From assembly GCA_010365215.1 (NCBI GenBank), contig JAAFGT010000013.1:32978-96977 (forward strand): a DNA stretch of 64,000 nucleotides. The letters are read 5' to 3'. Position numbers and translations under genes: made by a program. The first letter of the stretch is position 1; every line of letters starts with the position of its first letter. This DNA comes from Acidipila sp. GTDB lineage: Bacteria; Acidobacteriota; Terriglobia; Acidiferrales; UBA7541. Below are positions 42,103 to 50,618 of the stretch, in pieces. The notes beneath the pieces were generated by a model. The model had not been told where the DNA came from and searched no databases. It saw only the letters and a program-made list of their open reading frames with translations.

Positions 42103-44054
42103 TGCCCTTGCTCGACCATCTGTGGATCATTCCCGCGCTGCCTCTGCTGGGCGCGGCACTGAACGGTTTGCTCGGCAGCCGCTGGCCGAAGTCCGTGGTA
42201 AACGCTGTGGCCGCCGGTTCCACGGGCCTGGCCTTCGCCGCGGTGCTTAAAGTTGTGCAGGAGTTTTCTTCCCTGCCTGCCGCGGCAGTTCCCTGGGTGC
42301 GTGCTTATTTTCCCTGGATTGTAGCCGGCAAGTTCCGCGTGGATTTTGCCTTGCAGGTTGACCAGTTGACCGTGGTGATGCTGCTGGTGGTCACCGGCGT
42401 CGGCTGGCTGATTCACATTTATTCCACCGGCTACATGGCGCATGAGGGCGGCTACTATCGCTTTTTTGCCTACCTCAATCTATTCATGTTCTTCATGCTG
42501 GTGCTGGTGCTGGCGGCAAATTACGTGGTGATGTTTGTGGGCTGGGAAGGCGTAGGGTTGTGCAGCTACCTGCTGATTGGATTTTATTTCCACAAGAAAT
42601 CGGCTACCGACGCGGGGAAAAAAGCATTTATTGTCAACCGCATCGGCGACTTCGGATTCATGCTGGGGATGTTCCTGATCTTCAAAACTTTCGGCGCGTT
42701 CGACTTCGCCACGGTGTTCCAGAAAGTTGCCGCGCTGCCGGTGGACCCATTGCACCGGTTCGGCACGCTATCGGCGATTGCGCTGCTGCTGTTTGTGGGC
42801 GCCATGGGTAAATCGGCGCAGGTGCCGCTTTACGTGTGGCTGCCGGATGCCATGGAAGGTCCCACGCCGGTGAGCGCGCTGATCCACGCGGCGACCATGG
42901 TAACCGCAGGCGTCTACATGGTGGCGCGGTCCAATACGTTTTATCTGCATTCATCGGTGGCTATGCATCTGGTCGCGACCATCGGATTAATGTCGGCCTT
43001 TTTCGCAGCGACAATTGCATTGGTGCAGACGGATATCAAACGCGTTCTTGCTTATTCCACGGTAAGCCAGCTGGGTTACATGGTTCTGGCCTGCGGGCTG
43101 GGCGCCTTCTCCGCGGGCATTTTTCATTTGATGACGCATGCGTTTTTCAAGGCGCTGCTGTTCCTGGCGGCGGGCAGCGTCATTCACGCCATGGGCGGCG
43201 AGCAGGACCTGCTCAAGATGGGCGGCCTGCGGAAAAAGATTCCGTGGACGTTTTGGACCATGCTGGTGGGCACACTGGCGATCGCGGGCTTTCCGCCGTT
43301 CGCCGGCTTCTTCAGCAAGGATGAGATTCTTTTGGCTTCGCTCACCTCACCGGCGGGCGGCGTGGTCACCTATTGGATCGCCCTGCTGACCGCCCTTTTT
43401 ACTTCGTTCTATATGTTCCGTCTGATTTTTCTTAGCTTCTTCGGGAGCGCGCGCTACGACGAGCACTCCGTGCATGTGCATGAATCCCCCAGCTCAATGA
43501 TCGTGCCGCTGGTAATTCTGGCCGTGCTTTCGCTTACCGGCGGCTGGATGGCCGCTCCCGCGTTGCTGGAAGGGGGCGTAAACCATTTCGAGGCTTACCT
43601 GTCTCCCGTATTCGCCGGCATCGCGCATCTTCCGTTCGAGACTCAGTCTGTAAGCCCGCCGGGATCGGAACACGCTTACATGGCCCTCGCCGTGGCTTCT
43701 TCCGCGTTCGGTCTGCTGGTGGCGTGGCTGTTCTATATCCGGCGGCCGGCCATTCCGGCGAAACTAGCCAAGTTTTTTGATACTCCCTACAACCTGCTGC
43801 TGCACAAATATTATGTCGACGAGATCTACGACGCCCTGGTGATCGAGCCATTGGAATGGGTCTCAACGAATGTGTTATGGCGTGGCCTGGATGCCGCAGG
43901 CATCGATGGGGCGGTGAATGGAACCGCCGACCTGGCTCAAGACTTGGGCGGACAACTGCGCCGCCTGCAGTCAGGCAATGCGCGCAGTTATGGCACCTGG
44001 GTAATTGTTGGAGCGGTGGCGCTCACCACGCTCTTTTTGTGGCTGGTGGCCTGA
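42102..44054 (+). CDS. nuoL: NADH-quinone oxidoreductase subunit L (cluster 1)
   Basis: This 650-residue antiporter-like proton pump subunit shows FVGWEGVGLCSYLLIGFYF, GAMGKSAQVPLYVWLPDAMEGPTPVSALIHAATMVTAGVYM, and [23 protein letters not shown] with conserved Lys and His residues, and a long C-terminal lateral helix region. The ATG overlaps the nuoK stop. nuoM follows directly. Compared with cluster 2 NuoL (about 715 residues), this copy is shorter mainly in the C-terminal half. Confidence 0.95.
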   Translation: MPLLDHLWIIPALPLLGAALNGLLGSRWPKSVVNAVAAGSTGLAFAAVLKVVQEFSSLPAAAVPWVRAYFPWIVAGKFRVDFALQVDQLTVVMLLVVTGVGWLIHIYSTGYMAHEGGYYRFFAYLNLFMFFMLVLVLAANYVVMFVGWEGVGLCSYLLIGFYFHKKSATDAGKKAFIVNRIGDFGFMLGMFLIFKTFGAFDFATVFQKVAALPVDPLHRFGTLSAIALLLFVGAMGKSAQVPLYVWLPDAMEGPTPVSALIHAATMVTAGVYMVARSNTFYLHSSVAMHLVATIGLMSAFFAATIALVQTDIKRVLAYSTVSQLGYMVLACGLGAFSAGIFHLMTHAFFKALLFLAAGSVIHAMGGEQDLLKMGGLRKKIPWTFWTMLVGTLAIAGFPPFAGFFSKDEILLASLTSPAGGVVTYWIALLTALFTSFYMFRLIFLSFFGSARYDEHSVHVHESPSSMIVPLVILAVLSLTGGWMAAPALLEGGVNHFEAYLSPVFAGIAHLPFETQSVSPPGSEHAYMALAVASSAFGLLVAWLFYIRRPAIPAKLAKFFDTPYNLLLHKYYVDEIYDALVIEPLEWVSTNVLWRGLDAAGIDGAVNGTADLAQDLGGQLRRLQSGNARSYGTWVIVGAVALTTLFLWLVA

Positions 44055-44070
44055 CGTGCAATCGAACCAC

Positions 44071-45360
44071 ATGCTGACGCTGGTAACGTTTCTGCCGCTG
44101 GCCGGAGGGCTGCTGCTGCTCCTGCTGGGCCGGGAAAGCCACGCAGCCATTCGCCGGGTAGCCTTGCTCACGTCCACGGTGACGTTTCTTCTGTCACTGC
44201 TTCTGCTGCGTGGTTTCGACGCAACGGCCTCGGGGTATCAGCTTGTCGAGCGGCGCCCGTGGATGTCCAATCCGCAAATTCAGTACCACATGGGAATGGA
44301 CGGCATCAGCCTCTTCCTCGTGCTGTTGACGACGTTCCTGATGCCGCTGGCTGTGCTGTGCTCGTGGGAAAGCATTCACACGCGGGTGAAAGAGTTCTTC
44401 CTGATGCTGCTGGCGCTGGAGACGGCAATGATCGGCGTCTTTTTCGCGCTGGATCTGTTCCTTTTCTTTTTATTCTGGGAAGCCATGCTGATCCCGATGT
44501 ATTTCCTGATCGGGATCTGGGGCCACGAGCGACGGATTTACGCTGCGATCAAATTCGTACTCTACACCATGGCCGGGTCCATCCTGATGCTGGTGGCGAT
44601 CATCTGGCTCTATAGCTTGAGCGGCACGTTCGATCTGCCGAGAATCCAGAGCCTGCTGCAGGAAGGCGTGATCCGCCTGCCGGTGCGGCAGGAGATGCTG
44701 CTGTTCGGAGCGTTTTTTCTGGCGTTCGCCGTGAAGGTGCCGCTATTCCCGCTGCACACCTGGCTGCCCGACGCGCACGTCGAGGCGCCGACGGCGGGAT
44801 CGGTGATTCTTGCGGGCGTGTTGCTGAAGATGGGAGCCTACGGCCTGGTGCGTTTCTGCCTGCCGCTGTTTCCCGACGCGTCGCACAAGTTCGCGCCGTG
44901 GATCGTCGGGCTGGCCATTGTAGGAATCATCTACGGCGCGCTGGTGGCGATGGTGCAGCCGGACTACAAAAAACTGGTCGCCTATTCCTCCGTAAGCCAC
45001 ATGGGATTTGTGGTGCTGGGCATATTTGTTTTTAACCAGGTGGGGATGCAGGGCGCGGTCTACCAGATGTTGAACCACGGAGTGTCGAGTGGCGGGCTGT
45101 TTCTGGTGGCGGGGATGCTTTACGACCGGCGGCACACGCACATGATCAAGGAGTTTGGGGGCCTCGCCACGCCGATGCCGGTGCTGTCGTCATTTTTTAT
45201 TCTGATCACTCTGTCCTCGCTCGGGCTGCCGCTGTTGAATGGTTTCGTCGGAGAATTCCTGATTCTCACCGGCGCATTTGAGCGGCGCCCGGCGTGGGCG
45301 GCGTACGCGGCCACGGGCGTAATTCTTTCCGCGGTCTACTGTGGAGTTACCAGCGTGTGA
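44071..45360 (+). CDS. nuoM: NADH-quinone oxidoreductase subunit M (cluster 1), frameshifted near the 3' end
   Basis: The frame gives 429 residues of NuoM with all membrane signatures up to residue 423, including LFFLFWEAMLIPMYFLIGIWG, AFAVKVPLFPLHTWLPDAHVEAPTAGSVILAGVLLKMGAYG and FFILITLSSLGLPLLNGFVGEF, and then stops prematurely (ending VYCGVTSV). The expected continuation (WSYQRVIFGEVT) appears in a different frame immediately after position 45341. Joining the frames gives a normal length of about 528 residues. The ATG at 44071 gives the family N-terminus; a GTG at 44056, one base after the nuoL stop, is possible. Either a real frameshift or a sequencing error explains this. Confidence 0.9.
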   Translation: MLTLVTFLPLAGGLLLLLLGRESHAAIRRVALLTSTVTFLLSLLLLRGFDATASGYQLVERRPWMSNPQIQYHMGMDGISLFLVLLTTFLMPLAVLCSWESIHTRVKEFFLMLLALETAMIGVFFALDLFLFFLFWEAMLIPMYFLIGIWGHERRIYAAIKFVLYTMAGSILMLVAIIWLYSLSGTFDLPRIQSLLQEGVIRLPVRQEMLLFGAFFLAFAVKVPLFPLHTWLPDAHVEAPTAGSVILAGVLLKMGAYGLVRFCLPLFPDASHKFAPWIVGLAIVGIIYGALVAMVQPDYKKLVAYSSVSHMGFVVLGIFVFNQVGMQGAVYQMLNHGVSSGGLFLVAGMLYDRRHTHMIKEFGGLATPMPVLSSFFILITLSSLGLPLLNGFVGEFLILTGAFERRPAWAAYAATGVILSAVYCGVTSV

Positions 45361-45656
45361 TTTTCGGCGAAGTGACCTCGGAGAAAAATCGCGACCTTCC
45401 TGATGCGTCGCCGCGCGAACGGCTGATTCTGGGCGCGGTTTGCGCGATGATTCTGGTCATGGGTGTAGGCTCGCCATTTTTCACGCGGCGCACGGAGAAT
45501 TCCAGCGCGCGCATTTTCACAGAAATGGAGCGGCCATTTCAATATTTCGCGCGCGGTGCACCAGCGCAGGGCATTCGGAATACCCGCCAGCCGGTAAGTG
45601 CCCCGCCGGATGTGCGCCAGGCGAATGATGCGCGCCCCTTGGCGAGCGACCGATGA
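45342..45656 (+). pseudogene. nuoM: 3' fragment of nuoM (cluster 1) in a shifted frame
   Basis: About 104 residues in a frame shifted by -1 relative to the main nuoM frame read WSYQRVIFGEVTSEKNRDLP and ARGERLILGA-like membrane sequence (SPRERLILGAVCAMILVMGVGSPFF), the normal C-terminus of NuoM, plus a Pro/Gln/Arg-rich tail. Its TGA overlaps the nuoN ATG (ATGA at 45653-45656), as expected of the true nuoM stop. Between the frames only the two bases at 45340-45341 stand where codons should be, so one or four bases seem to be missing. Confidence 0.85.
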
Positions 45657-47098
45657 CGCCGGCGCTTGCGGACGCGTATAGCCTGGCGCCGGTCATCACC
45701 GCGTGCGGCTTCGGCATTCTAATTATCGTAGGCGATGCCTTTTTGCCGCGAGGCGGAAAGAGCTTGCTGGCGCGCATTGGCGTGGTGGGAGCGCTGGCCA
45801 GCCTGGCCGCGGTGACCCTGGCCTCGCGCCATACCGACGATGCGTATTCGGGGCTGATCCGCACCGACGCGTTTAGCCTGTTTTTGGAGTCGCTGATTTT
45901 TGTAATTACCGTGCTGGTGATGCTTGGCTCCTATGACTACCTGGTGCGCGAGGGCCTGCCGCTCGGCGAGTATCACGCGCTGCTTCTGTTTGCCGCGAGC
46001 GGCATGGCGGTGATGGCCTCAGCCAACGAGCTGCTGACGGCCTTCGTGGGCCTGGAAATATCGAGCATCGCCAGCTACGTGCTGGCCGGCTATCGCCGCA
46101 CAGCCTCGAAATCCAATGAATCGGCGCTGAAATATTTTCTACTGGGGTCGTTTGCCACGGCGTTTTTCCTGTACGGCGCGGCTATGGTTTATGGCGCCAC
46201 GGGGACAACGCGTCTGGACGTGCTTCGCGAAATGTTCGTGGCCGGGCGAGCGCCGGGACCGCTGATGCTGCTGGGCTGCGCGATGATCCTGGTGGGCCTG
46301 GGCTTCAAAGCAGCCGTGGCGCCGTTTCAGGTGTGGACGCCGGACGTCTACGAGGGCGCTCCCACGCCGGTGACCGCGCTATTTGCCAGCGGGCCGAAGG
46401 CGGCGGCATTTGCTCTGCTGGTGCGCATTTTGGTGACCGGCTTCGGCGCGGCGAACGCAACGTGGTTCTGGGCCATCTGGGTTTCCGCGGTGCTGACGAT
46501 GTTCATCGGCAACCTGGCGGCGCTCACGCAAAACAATGTAAAACGCATGCTGGCGTATTCTTCCATCGCGCATGCCGGGTATCTGCTGGTAGCCCTTGCC
46601 GCGCGCAGCGAGATCGGAATTGCCGCGCTGCTCTATTATCTGGTGGTGTATGCGCTGGTGACGCTGGGGGCGTTCACCATCATCACGCATCTGGGCGAAC
46701 CGGGAGAGCGGCGCCTGGAGATTGACGCCTACGCCGGACTGGGAACGCGGCAGCCGTTTACGGCGTTCTGCATGACAATTTTTCTGCTCTCGCTATTGGG
46801 ATTGCCGATTACCGCGGGCTTCCTGGGCAAATTCTATATTTTCGATTCGGCTTTGAAAGCCCAGCTTCCCGGCCTGGCGGTCATGCTGGCGATGAACAGC
46901 GTGATCGGGGCCTATTACTACCTGCGCCTGGTGCGCGTGATGTACTTCACCGAGCCGGAACAGGAGTGGACGCCCGAGCCGGTGACCGCCGGAGTGGGTG
47001 CGGTGATGTTCCTGACGGCGGTCGCAGCTTTGGGCTTTGGCCTGTTTCCCGGCCCGCTGATGACATTCGCAACCATCTCCGCGCAATCCTTCCGATAG
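45653..47098 (+). CDS. nuoN: NADH-quinone oxidoreductase subunit N (cluster 1)
   Basis: This 481-residue antiporter-like pump subunit has FVGLEISSIASYVLAGYRRTASKSNESALKYFLLGSFATAFFLYG, GLGFKAAVAPFQVWTPDVYEGAPTPVTALFASGPKAAAF and NNVKRMLAYSSIAHAGYLLVA. The ATG overlaps the nuoM fragment's stop (ATGA). It is the last gene of cluster 1, and beyond it the strand changes to atpE of the opposing unit, with a hairpin between. Confidence 0.95.
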   Translation: MTPALADAYSLAPVITACGFGILIIVGDAFLPRGGKSLLARIGVVGALASLAAVTLASRHTDDAYSGLIRTDAFSLFLESLIFVITVLVMLGSYDYLVREGLPLGEYHALLLFAASGMAVMASANELLTAFVGLEISSIASYVLAGYRRTASKSNESALKYFLLGSFATAFFLYGAAMVYGATGTTRLDVLREMFVAGRAPGPLMLLGCAMILVGLGFKAAVAPFQVWTPDVYEGAPTPVTALFASGPKAAAFALLVRILVTGFGAANATWFWAIWVSAVLTMFIGNLAALTQNNVKRMLAYSSIAHAGYLLVALAARSEIGIAALLYYLVVYALVTLGAFTIITHLGEPGERRLEIDAYAGLGTRQPFTAFCMTIFLLSLLGLPITAGFLGKFYIFDSALKAQLPGLAVMLAMNSVIGAYYYLRLVRVMYFTEPEQEWTPEPVTAGVGAVMFLTAVAALGFGLFPGPLMTFATISAQSFR

Positions 47099-47133
47099 CT
47101 CAGCGTCTTGCGTGTCCACGACGGAGTGCCCGC

Positions 47134-47176
47134 GCTATAAAAATCAATCGGCCCGGAAGCTTGCGCCCCGGGCCGA
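47134..47176 (-). terminator. Terminator between nuoN (cluster 1) and atpE
   Basis: A 9-bp perfect stem (arms TCGGCCCGG at 47148-47156 and CCGGGCCGA at 47168-47176) with an 11-base loop lies between the convergent nuoN and atpE genes. On the minus strand it is followed by TTGATTTTTAT, so it ends the atp transcript; the hairpin may also act on the plus-strand transcript. Confidence 0.75.
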
Positions 47177-47204
47177 GGAATAACCGCAGACGGAATTTGA
47201 GCCT

Positions 47205-47513
47205 CTAGGACTTCAGATAGATCATCCCGAAGGTGAATAGCACCAGCGTTTCGATAAACACCAGGCCAAGAATCATGGCGGCGCGGATAGCGTCCGCGGC
47301 TCCAGGATTTCGCGCCATGCCTTCGCATGCCGCCGCGGCCACGCGTGACTGGGCGATTCCGCAAAACGCCGCTGCCAGCGCCATGCCGAACGCCGCGGAA
47401 ATAGCGATCCAGTTCACTCCCGCAACCACCGGGTTGCCCTCCGCGGCAAATGCCGCCGGCGCGACGGAAATCACGAATACCAGCATCAGAAAAATCATCA
47501 CTGCTTTCCTCAT
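47205..47513 (-). CDS. atpE: F0F1 ATP synthase subunit c
   Basis: The 102-residue proteolipid carries a signal-peptide-like N-terminus (MRKAVMIFLMLVFVISVAPAAFAAEG), then the two-helix hairpin of subunit c: AFGMALAAAFCGIAQSRVAAAACEGMARNPGA, then IRAAMILGLVFIETLVLFTFGMIYL with the ion-binding glutamate in FIET. A glutamine in helix 1 and a threonine after the glutamate are polar residues of a kind also seen in Na+-binding rings, although the flanking pattern is incomplete. The ribosome site GGGAG precedes the ATG by eight bases. Beta, delta, alpha, gamma and b-type genes are absent, so the operon is split. It is last in the minus-strand unit after atpB. Confidence 0.93.
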   Translation of the reverse strand: MRKAVMIFLMLVFVISVAPAAFAAEGNPVVAGVNWIAISAAFGMALAAAFCGIAQSRVAAAACEGMARNPGAADAIRAAMILGLVFIETLVLFTFGMIYLKS

Positions 47514-47612
47514 TTCGATTGCTCCCTTAATTAAGAATTTGCCGCAGGAGGTGGTTCCCGATCACCCCTCATGCAGATCGGGCTCACGCTGGACGGCGAT
47601 GAAGCCGGAAGA

Positions 47613-48440
47613 TTAATGCTCCTCTGCGACCGCCATGCCCAAATAGACCGCGGGCAGGACCGTGAACACAAAGGCCTGAATGATCGCTACAAAAATATGA
47701 AGCGCGATAAACGCCAATGGAATGATTGCGGGGAAAATTCCGACGGCCAGGCCGAAGGCGGCATTCTTGGCCATCAGCGATTGCACGGGGATCAGCAGCA
47801 TGGCCAGAAAAATTCCGTAGAGCAGTTCGCTCGAGAACATGTTGGCCCAGAGACGGATGGTGAGCGAGAGAACACGGGCGCAGGTGCTGATGATTTCCAC
47901 CGGGAACAACAGGATGGCCAGCAACAGGCTGCCGAAGGACATCTCTTTCAGGCCGGCAAACATCTTCAGGTATCCCAGCGGGCCGTGGTGGTTGACGCCG
48001 TGGGCGTTGAAATAAAAAAACGTGACCAGCGCGCACGCCAGCGGCACGCTGGGATGGCCGGTGGGCGAACTGAACGCAGGGATCACGCTCACCAGATTAC
48101 ACAGGAGCACAAAGATGGCCACCGTGCCGGTCATGGCCAGGAAACGCCGCCCATTGTGGCCGACATTGTCGTCCAGCAGGTCGCGGATGCCGAATTTAAC
48201 GGGATTGGTGAGCAGGAATTCACAGACCTGCTGCGCCCCGCCGGGACGCTCGGCAGACAGCCTGGGCTTGAGCCACAGGACGAAGACCATCGCCGCGAGC
48301 ACGACCAGCAATGCAGTAGCGAAATAATCGGGCACCGCGTGCTGAGCATCGACGTGAACACCGATCATGCCGAGCATTGCCGCCACGGCATGTCCGAACC
48401 AGCGATTCAGCAGCTGCGTGAAGAAGCTCTCGTGTTCCAT
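47613..48440 (-). CDS. atpB: F0F1 ATP synthase subunit a
   Basis: The 275-residue a subunit forms the proton half-channels. The critical arginine lies in SLTIRLWANMFS, and the C-terminus has helices with IPLAFIALHIFVAIIQAFVFTVLPAVYLGMA. The N-terminal region includes a short periplasmic or cytoplasmic lead (MEHESFFTQLLNRWFGH) before helix 1. It follows atpI with only a few bases between, and atpE comes 99 bases downstream. The c subunit and this protein form the F0 rotor-stator interface; F1 genes are not present in the window. Confidence 0.94.
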   Translation of the reverse strand: MEHESFFTQLLNRWFGHAVAAMLGMIGVHVDAQHAVPDYFATALLVVLAAMVFVLWLKPRLSAERPGGAQQVCEFLLTNPVKFGIRDLLDDNVGHNGRRFLAMTGTVAIFVLLCNLVSVIPAFSSPTGHPSVPLACALVTFFYFNAHGVNHHGPLGYLKMFAGLKEMSFGSLLLAILLFPVEIISTCARVLSLTIRLWANMFSSELLYGIFLAMLLIPVQSLMAKNAAFGLAVGIFPAIIPLAFIALHIFVAIIQAFVFTVLPAVYLGMAVAEEH

Positions 48441-48443
48441 CCG

Positions 48444-48863
48444 TCAGCGCGTCTCCCAAAAAACTTCGTAGATGCCGGACACCATGGCCGCAGCGCCCAG
48501 CGCGAACAAGCCACCCAGAACGCTTACAGCGGGAATTGCCAAACTCGAAACACTAACATACACCACCAGTCCAATCAACGCGTAGCGAGCGAAGAGCTTG
48601 ACGTAAATCCAGGCTGAAATGCGCGGGCGGGGCTGGCCTTGCTGGGCGGTGGAGAGCAGCACGATCGCGTCAACGCCCTGTTCCAGCCAGCGAAGATTGA
48701 CCCACGCCAGCAATGCCCCTATCGCTACGCCCGCGCCGGCTAACGGGGCCACGCGAGCGCCGGCCACGGCTGCGGCGGAGAACCCCAAAGCAAGGGTCAG
48801 CCAGGCCAGGCGGCGGTCGCGGCGCCGCGAAAGCTCAGCGCTCCTTGCGGGCGTTTCCATCAT
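48444..48863 (-). CDS. atpI: ATP synthase subunit I (AtpI-like)
   Basis: This four-helix membrane protein of about 139 residues is of the AtpI/subunit I type, thought to help c-ring assembly. Visible helices are around LAWLTLALGFSAAAVAG, VAPLAGAGVAIGALLAWVNLRWLEQG, YVKLFARYALIGLVVYVSVSSLA and LGGLFALGAAAMVSGIYEVFW. The start may be either adjacent ATG (48863 or 48860); it overlaps the end of the upstream atpZ-like gene by about 27 bases. It is followed by atpB after three bases. Confidence 0.82.
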   Translation of the reverse strand: MMETPARSAELSRRRDRRLAWLTLALGFSAAAVAGARVAPLAGAGVAIGALLAWVNLRWLEQGVDAIVLLSTAQQGQPRPRISAWIYVKLFARYALIGLVVYVSVSSLAIPAVSVLGGLFALGAAAMVSGIYEVFWETR

Positions 48864-49116
48864 TGCCGCTTGGCCGCATGCGCCGGAGAACCTCGCGCAC
48901 CCCAGCCGCAAATCCCATCGCGCCGAGTACGAACGTCATGAGCGGCTTGGTGCCCATCCAACGGTCGAGGAAAACTCCCAGCAGCCCCCCCACCAGAATC
49001 GTGCCCACCAACACAAACGGCAGCTCGTACGCCAGAGATAATTGACGCGACGATCCACCGGCGGGAACTTTCCCCGGCGGCGTGTCAGGCAGCGGGTCTT
49101 GATGTTCAGGAGGCAA
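48835..49116 (-). CDS. atpZ: AtpZ/AtpI-type F0 assembly protein
   Basis: The 93-residue two-helix protein has the ATPase_gene1 signature LAYELPFVLVGTILVGGLLGVFLDRWMGTKPLMTFVLGAMGFAAGVREVLRRM. The N-terminal about 28 residues are Pro/Gly-rich, and the C-terminus is basic. The open frame begins at TTG (49116), with no better start upstream. It lies 14 bases after nuoN of cluster 2 and overlaps atpI, so these F0 genes look co-transcribed with complex I cluster 2. Confidence 0.82.
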   Translation of the reverse strand: MPPEHQDPLPDTPPGKVPAGGSSRQLSLAYELPFVLVGTILVGGLLGVFLDRWMGTKPLMTFVLGAMGFAAGVREVLRRMRPSGNDGNARKER

Positions 49117-49130
49117 TGGCCATCACGCAG

Positions 49131-50609
49131 CTAATGCACAAAAGGCATGAACTGGGAGTTCAACGAAAAATTCGCCAGGCGCACGAACGGCTCCGGGACG
49201 ATACCGGCGCCGATAACAACGAGCACCGCAATGCCCAGTGCCAGCCACTGGCCAACGGAAATATCCGGGCGAACCGGATCGCTGCTCTTGCGGATACAGG
49301 CATGAACCACCAGGCGGAAATAATAATAGAGCGCCGGCACCACGTAGAGCGCCGCAAAAACCGCCAGCAGGTAATGCTTAGACTGAATCAGCGCCAGGAA
49401 AATGAAATACTTGCCCATGAATCCTGCCGTTGGTGGAATGCCGGCAAGCGATAACATGAACAGCACCAACAGCAGCGCGGCCGCGGGGCTGCGCTCAAAT
49501 AGCCCGTTCAGATCTTCAATCTCATCGCCAATCAATCCGGTGCGCCGCAGGACAATAACGATGGCGAATGCGCCGGTCTGCATGAAGGCGTAAGCGAAAA
49601 TATAAAAGCTGATGCCCAGAAGCCCGGTGGCATTTCCGGCCACCAGCCCAAGGAGGATATATCCGGCGTGGGAGATGGAGGAATAGGCCAGCAGGCGCTT
49701 GAGATTGGTCTGCGTGAGCGCCGCGAAATTGCCGATGGTCATCGACGCCACGGCTACCACAGCCAGCATCAGCTCCCAACTCGATTTGGCCGGCCAGAAT
49801 GCGGTGAGAAAAATGCGCAGCAGCAGTGCGAAGCTCGCTGCGCTCGATGCCACGCTGACGAAGGCGGCAATCGTCGTGGGCGCGCCTTCATAGACGTCGG
49901 GCGCCCACTGATGAAAAGGAGCCGCGGCGATTTTGAAGAACAGGCCGGCGGAAACGGTGACGATGGCCAGCAGCACCAGAATGTCGTTCGGCCCGCGGCT
50001 GGCGAACGCCGTCTTGATGTCCTCAAGATTGGTGGATCCGGCCATGCCGTACATCAGGGAAAATCCGTAGGCCAGGATGCCGGAGCTGAATGCGCCGAGA
50101 AGCAGGTACTTGAGCGCGGCTTCGTTGGAACGCTTCTCACGCCGCAGAAAGCCCACCAGAACGTAAAACGACAGCGCCATGGTCTCGAGGCCTAGAAAAA
50201 GCACGATGAGGTCGGTGCCCGAGGCCAGGAACATCATGCCCACCAGCGCGAACATGATCAGCGCATAGTATTCGCCGTGATGTTCGTGCTCCACTTCCAG
50301 GTAGCGCACCGATAGCAGAATCACCAGCGCTGCCGAGGCCAGGAAAATCATTCCAAAGAAAATGAAAAACGGATCCACCTGGATGGTGTTGTGAAAGCCG
50401 CTGGCCTCTACTCCGCGCAGGCGGTAAAGCGAATACGCGCTGAAGGCGATGCCGGCGAGGGCCATCAGTCCATTAGCGGCTTTCGACTTGGCATCCAGCA
50501 GAAAATCGGTGAGCAGAATGCCCATGCCGAATACGGCAAGCTGCATCTCCGGGACAATCAGGCCCAGGTCCGGATTCCGATGCAACGAATTAAAGAAGGC
50601 ATGGCCCAT
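49131..50609 (-). CDS. nuoN: NADH-quinone oxidoreductase subunit N (cluster 2)
   Basis: The 492-residue second copy of NuoN shows FLGLETMALSFYVLVGFLRREKRSNEAALKYLLLGAFSSGILAYG, GLFFKIAAAPFHQWAPDVYEGAPTTIAAFVSVASSAASF and TNLKRLLAYSSISHAGYILLG. It lies nine bases downstream of nuoM of cluster 2. Except for the motifs it differs clearly from the cluster 1 copy, so the two clusters are not a recent duplication. Confidence 0.95.
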   Translation of the reverse strand: MGHAFFNSLHRNPDLGLIVPEMQLAVFGMGILLTDFLLDAKSKAANGLMALAGIAFSAYSLYRLRGVEASGFHNTIQVDPFFIFFGMIFLASAALVILLSVRYLEVEHEHHGEYYALIMFALVGMMFLASGTDLIVLFLGLETMALSFYVLVGFLRREKRSNEAALKYLLLGAFSSGILAYGFSLMYGMAGSTNLEDIKTAFASRGPNDILVLLAIVTVSAGLFFKIAAAPFHQWAPDVYEGAPTTIAAFVSVASSAASFALLLRIFLTAFWPAKSSWELMLAVVAVASMTIGNFAALTQTNLKRLLAYSSISHAGYILLGLVAGNATGLLGISFYIFAYAFMQTGAFAIVIVLRRTGLIGDEIEDLNGLFERSPAAALLLVLFMLSLAGIPPTAGFMGKYFIFLALIQSKHYLLAVFAALYVVPALYYYFRLVVHACIRKSSDPVRPDISVGQWLALGIAVLVVIGAGIVPEPFVRLANFSLNSQFMPFVH

Positions 50610-50618
50610 CGTCGCGCC

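Noticed and set aside
45335..45360. Programmed ribosomal frameshifting in nuoM
   Set aside because: No slippery heptamer, Shine-Dalgarno-like stimulator or pseudoknot is seen at 45340, so an indel or sequence error is more likely.
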